The translations under genes were made by a program, and so were the position numbers. Positions 35,287 through 37,938 of a stretch of 37,938 nt of DNA are shown one piece after another. This stretch comes from Candidatus Sulfopaludibacter sp. SbA3 (GTDB lineage: Bacteria > Acidobacteriota > Terriglobia > 20CM-2-55-15): NCBI GenBank assembly GCA_945865815.1, contig CAMBFR010000028.1:1-37938 (forward strand). The letters run 5' to 3'. Position 1 is the stretch's first letter; every line of letters begins with the position of its first letter. The notes beneath the pieces are model-generated. The model was given only the letters and a program-made list of their open reading frames with translations. It searched no databases and was not told the origin of the DNA.

Positions 35287-36021
35287 ATGCTAGCGATGTG
35301 GCTGATCGCAGCGTTTGCTGCGATCGCCGCACAAGCCATTCCGGCCGCGCCGACGCGCTGGGTCACCGATACCGTAAACTTCATTTCACCCGCTACCGTT
35401 ACTGCGCTCGATGCGCGCCTTCAGGCGTATCAACAGGCAACCGGGCATCAGCTTCTCGTTTACATCGCAGACAGCACAAACGGCGTGCCGATCGAAGACT
35501 TCGCAGTCCGGACCTTCGCATCCTGGCGCGTCGGCAGGCAGGGTGTAGACGACGGCCTTGTCCTCTTCATCATGGCCGGCGACCAGCGTTTGCGCATCGA
35601 GGTGGGCTATGGGCTTGAAGGGCAGGTGCCGGATGCGATTGCTTCGCGGATCATCAACGAAGTTATTGTGCCGCGAATCCAGGCCGGCGACCGGGATGGC
35701 GCCGTCGTCAACGGCATGGAAGCCGTTGTCTCTGTCATCAGCGGCCAGGGGCTCGGCGCGTTCGGAGGCGGGGCGCAAGGTGGAGGGCAAGAAGGGGCGC
35801 GGCCGGCCCGGCCGCTCACGCTGGCCCAACTCATCATTTATGGGATCATTGGAATCATCTTCCTGATTATCCTTGCGACCAATCCCTCGCTCGCCATTTA
35901 CCTCCTGGCCAGCATGCTTTCGGGCGGCCGCGGCCGCCACGGCGGCGGCGGGTTTGGCGGTGGAGGCTTCAGCGGCGGGGGCGGCCGGTCCGGAGGAGGC
36001 GGGGCAAGCGGATCATGGTGA
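35287..36021 (+). CDS. TPM domain (YgcG-like) membrane protein with Gly-rich tail
   Basis: This 244-residue protein has a signal peptide (MLAMWLIAAFAAIAAQA), then a TPM domain (~22-155): WVTDTVNFISPATVTALDAR, LLVYIADSTNGVPIEDFAVR, GLVLFIMAGDQRLRIEVGYG. A membrane helix is near residues 180-210 (LIIYGIIGIIFLIILATNPS), and the C-terminal tail is built of Gly/Ser repeats ending GGGGASGSW. This is the classic YgcG layout. TPM proteins have been linked to photosystem assembly in plants and to phosphatase activity; the role in this operon is unknown. It overlaps the next gene by 7 bp. Confidence 0.92.
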   Translation: MLAMWLIAAFAAIAAQAIPAAPTRWVTDTVNFISPATVTALDARLQAYQQATGHQLLVYIADSTNGVPIEDFAVRTFASWRVGRQGVDDGLVLFIMAGDQRLRIEVGYGLEGQVPDAIASRIINEVIVPRIQAGDRDGAVVNGMEAVVSVISGQGLGAFGGGAQGGGQEGARPARPLTLAQLIIYGIIGIIFLIILATNPSLAIYLLASMLSGGRGRHGGGGFGGGGFSGGGGRSGGGGASGSW

Positions 36022-36461
36022 CCCGGAAGCAGCTCCTTCGCATTATCGATCAGGCGAAAATCAAAAACGCCATTCACCAGGCCGAGCTCCGGACTTCCGG
36101 AGAAATATGCGTATCGGTGGCGCCACTGTTCTGGGGCAATGTGCAGAAGGCGGCCGAAAAGGCGTTCGTCCGCATGGGAATGACGAAGACAAAAGACCGC
36201 AATTCCGTGTTGTTTTTCGTCGTGCCATCGCGGCGGAAATTCGCCGTCCTCGGAGACAGCGGCATCCATGAGAAAGTGGGCCAGGATTTCTGGGAACAGA
36301 TCGCAAAAGTGGTTTCCGAGCGATTTCGAGAGGGGAATTTCACGGATGGCCTCGTGGCCGGGATAGACGCGGTCGGCGAACAACTGGCCGCCCACTTCCC
36401 CTATGACGCCTCGCAGGATCGCGACGAGCTTTCAAATGAAATCGATTTCGGGGAAGTGTAG
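36015..36461 (+). CDS. Soluble TPM-domain protein
   Basis: This 148-residue protein has a TPM-like domain without a signal peptide or membrane helix: IHQAELRTSGEICVSVAP, then RNSVLFFVVPSRRKFAVLGD and SGIHEKVGQDFW. The start overlaps the preceding TPM gene by 7 bp. LemA, membrane TPM and a soluble TPM protein thus form one three-gene operon, a recurring arrangement. The two TPM proteins may act on opposite sides of the membrane; that is inference. Confidence 0.87.
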   Translation: MVTRKQLLRIIDQAKIKNAIHQAELRTSGEICVSVAPLFWGNVQKAAEKAFVRMGMTKTKDRNSVLFFVVPSRRKFAVLGDSGIHEKVGQDFWEQIAKVVSERFREGNFTDGLVAGIDAVGEQLAAHFPYDASQDRDELSNEIDFGEV

Positions 36462-36471
36462 ACTTTTCCGC

Positions 36472-37863
36472 ATGCGAACCCTGCTGCTTCTTGGCGCCGC
36501 CCTCTTGCTGTCGATCCCTGCCGGCTCGCAGGAGATCGGCACGAATCCCCACGACCAACTCGCGCGCGGCATTTTCGGGGAGTTGATCGAGATCAACACT
36601 ACCGGCACGCCTGCCGGCGACAACACAAAGGCAGCGGAGGCCATGGCTGTCCGTCTCCGGTCTGCCGGTTTTCCCGAATCCGATGTGCGAGTCCTTGGTC
36701 CGCACCCGAAGAAGGGCAATCTGGTGGCGCGCTATCGCGGAACCGGGCGCCGAAAGCCATTGCTGCTTCTTGCGCACCTGGACGTTGTCGACGCCCTGCC
36801 CGCGGATTGGTCGGTGGACCCTTTCAAGTTCCTGGAACGGGATGGCTACTTTTATGGACGGGGCAGCATCGACGACAAGTCGATGGCGGCGATCTGGGTG
36901 GCGACGTTCATTCGGATGAAGCAGGAAGGTTTTTCGCCGGATCGCGACCTCATACTGGCGCTGACCGCCGATGAAGAAGTGGTCAGCGAATACAACGGCG
37001 TTGAATGGCTGCTGATGAACCACAGGGAGTTGATCGAGGCCGAAGCGGCCCTGAACGAAGGCGGCGGCGGGCAAATGAAGGGCGGCCGGAATCTGCTGAA
37101 TACCGTCCAGGCCAGCGAAAAGATTTACCAGAGCTTCCGGCTCGAGGTAAAGAATCCCGGCGGGCATAGCTCCAGGCCGGAGCGCGACAACGCGATATAC
37201 GAACTTGCCGAAGGTTTGACGCGCATTGGCAGGTACGACTTTCCCATCAGCCTCAATGAAATCACACGCGCCTTTTTCGAAAGAATGGCGGCCCTGCAGA
37301 CCGGACAACTGGCCGCGGACTATCGAGCCATAACCCGGCGTTCACCCGACCGGGCGGCTGTGGCGCGTCTCTCCCAGGCGCCCTACGAGAATGCCTTGAT
37401 TCGTTCGACGTGCGTCGCGACTCAACTGGAAGGCGGCCATGCCGAAAACGCCCTGCCTCAAACCGCAAAGGCCGTTGTGAATTGCCGCATCATGCCGGGC
37501 GAGTCCCCGGCCGAAGTGCAATCCGCGCTGGTCCGTGTTTTGAACAACAGGAAAATTTCAGTTACGTCTATCGCGGTAGCTAGACCAAGTGCGCCGTCTC
37601 CGTTGAGTCCTGAAATCATGGGACCCATTGAGAAGATCACATCCGAGATGTGGCCCGGCGTGCCGGTTATTCCAGTCATGTCCACCGGAGCCACGGACGG
37701 TCTCTATCTGCGCAATGCGGGCATCCCGACCTATGGAGTGTCGGGCCTGTTCGGCGAAGTCGACGACAACCGGGCCCACGGCCAGGACGAACGCATCGGC
37801 GTCAAACAGTTTTACGAAGGGCGCGAGTTTCTCTACAGACTGGTGAAGGCGCTATCGTCGTGA
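36472..37863 (+). CDS. Exported M20-family metallopeptidase
   Basis: From the ATG at 36472 the protein is 463 residues with a signal peptide (MRTLLLLGAALLLSIPAGSQ). M20 features: LLLAHLDVVD (metal His102, catalytic Asp104), YGRGSIDDKSMAA (bridging Asp134), TADEEV (Glu168, Glu169), the dimerisation-domain segment NPGGHSSRPE and late motif STGATDGLYLRNAGIP. M20 enzymes cleave dipeptides or acylated amino acids using two zinc ions; the substrate is unknown. A longer frame to 36403 would overlap the TPM gene. The stop overlaps the ArfB-like GTG by three bases. Confidence 0.92.
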   Translation: MRTLLLLGAALLLSIPAGSQEIGTNPHDQLARGIFGELIEINTTGTPAGDNTKAAEAMAVRLRSAGFPESDVRVLGPHPKKGNLVARYRGTGRRKPLLLLAHLDVVDALPADWSVDPFKFLERDGYFYGRGSIDDKSMAAIWVATFIRMKQEGFSPDRDLILALTADEEVVSEYNGVEWLLMNHRELIEAEAALNEGGGGQMKGGRNLLNTVQASEKIYQSFRLEVKNPGGHSSRPERDNAIYELAEGLTRIGRYDFPISLNEITRAFFERMAALQTGQLAADYRAITRRSPDRAAVARLSQAPYENALIRSTCVATQLEGGHAENALPQTAKAVVNCRIMPGESPAEVQSALVRVLNNRKISVTSIAVARPSAPSPLSPEIMGPIEKITSEMWPGVPVIPVMSTGATDGLYLRNAGIPTYGVSGLFGEVDDNRAHGQDERIGVKQFYEGREFLYRLVKALSS

Positions 37864-37938
37864 AGGTTCGCGTCAACGACAACGTTGAGATTCCCGAAGA
37901 TGAGCTCACGTTCAAAGCTTCCCGCAGCGGCGGTCCCG
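37860..37938 (+). CDS. arfB: ArfB-like ribosome-rescue peptidyl-tRNA hydrolase, 3' end outside window
   Basis: The GTG at 37860 overlaps the M20 stop (GTGA). The 26 codons seen read VKVRVNDNVEIPEDELTFKA then SRSGGP, the start of an RF-1-type domain. In ArfB/ICT1 the conserved GGQ tripeptide lies immediately after this point, beyond the window edge. ArfB frees ribosomes stalled on truncated mRNA by hydrolysing peptidyl-tRNA. The call rests on this short N-terminal pattern. Confidence 0.72.
   Translation, partial: MKVRVNDNVEIPEDELTFKASRSGGP

Overview
The window looks like a chromosomal segment of a GC-rich, Gram-negative soil-type bacterium, most likely an Acidobacteriota member. This is inferred from gene content: a Tad pilus locus, a DUF5916 outer-membrane protein, DUF1572/DinB-like and LemA/TPM genes, a monomeric NADP-isocitrate dehydrogenase, and many ABC-2 exporters. 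No rRNA or tRNA gene is visible to fix the taxonomy. Genes are densely packed. Start/stop overlaps of the ATGA or GTGA type are common, and several convergent pairs overlap at their 3' ends.

Layout. (1) 1-5954 (+) is the distal part of a Tad/Flp pilus locus: two TadE-like minor pseudopilins, CpaE/TadZ, CpaF/TadA, TadB, TadC and a 51-residue membrane protein with a near-perfect ribosome-binding site. (2) 5976-8389 is a small accessory cluster: an AAA_14/DUF4143 ATPase (-), a GNAT acetyltransferase (+) and a VapBC-type toxin-antitoxin pair (+). (3) 8349-13227 (-) is a four-gene operon of an EamA transporter, an ABC-2/NatB-like permease, an ABC ATPase and a second NatB-like permease fused to a CPBP intramembrane protease domain. 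(4) 13451-20436 holds metabolic genes: monomeric isocitrate dehydrogenase, an exported esterase with an aldo/keto reductase, a sirtuin, pterin-4a-carbinolamine dehydratase, an MtnB-like dehydratase and a PA0069-family radical SAM protein. (5) 20433-22313 is a decaying stretch with a DUF1801 remnant, an intact Tat-exported SMP-30 protein, a short orphan fragment and a hicBA module whose toxin gene carries one nonsense codon. (6) 22659-26054 has a peptidoglycan-binding protein convergent with a large acyl-CoA ligase/carrier/PlsC-type acyltransferase fusion. (7) 26253-29794 (-) is a tightly overlapping ATPase-permease-ATPase-permease ABC operon. (8) 29913-37938 (+) runs through a DUF5916 protein, a lipoprotein metallo-beta-lactamase, a DinB-like protein, a LemA-TPM-TPM operon, an M20 peptidase and the start of an ArfB-like ribosome-rescue factor.

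The most unusual structure is a family of palindromic repeats. Three paired elements (3644-3878, 13248-13438, 34422-34641) are built from two inverted terminal units. One single unit (511-592) lies inside the N-terminal coding region of the second tadE gene. Each unit ends in a small hairpin made from AACTCCCCTCCT and AGGAGGGGAGTT. The singlet/inverted-doublet organisation resembles REP/REPIN elements. The outer stem strand is also a perfect Shine-Dalgarno-like sequence, and in one copy it forms a terminator-like hairpin. Two further unrelated inverted repeats lie at 26080-26230 and 29819-29887.
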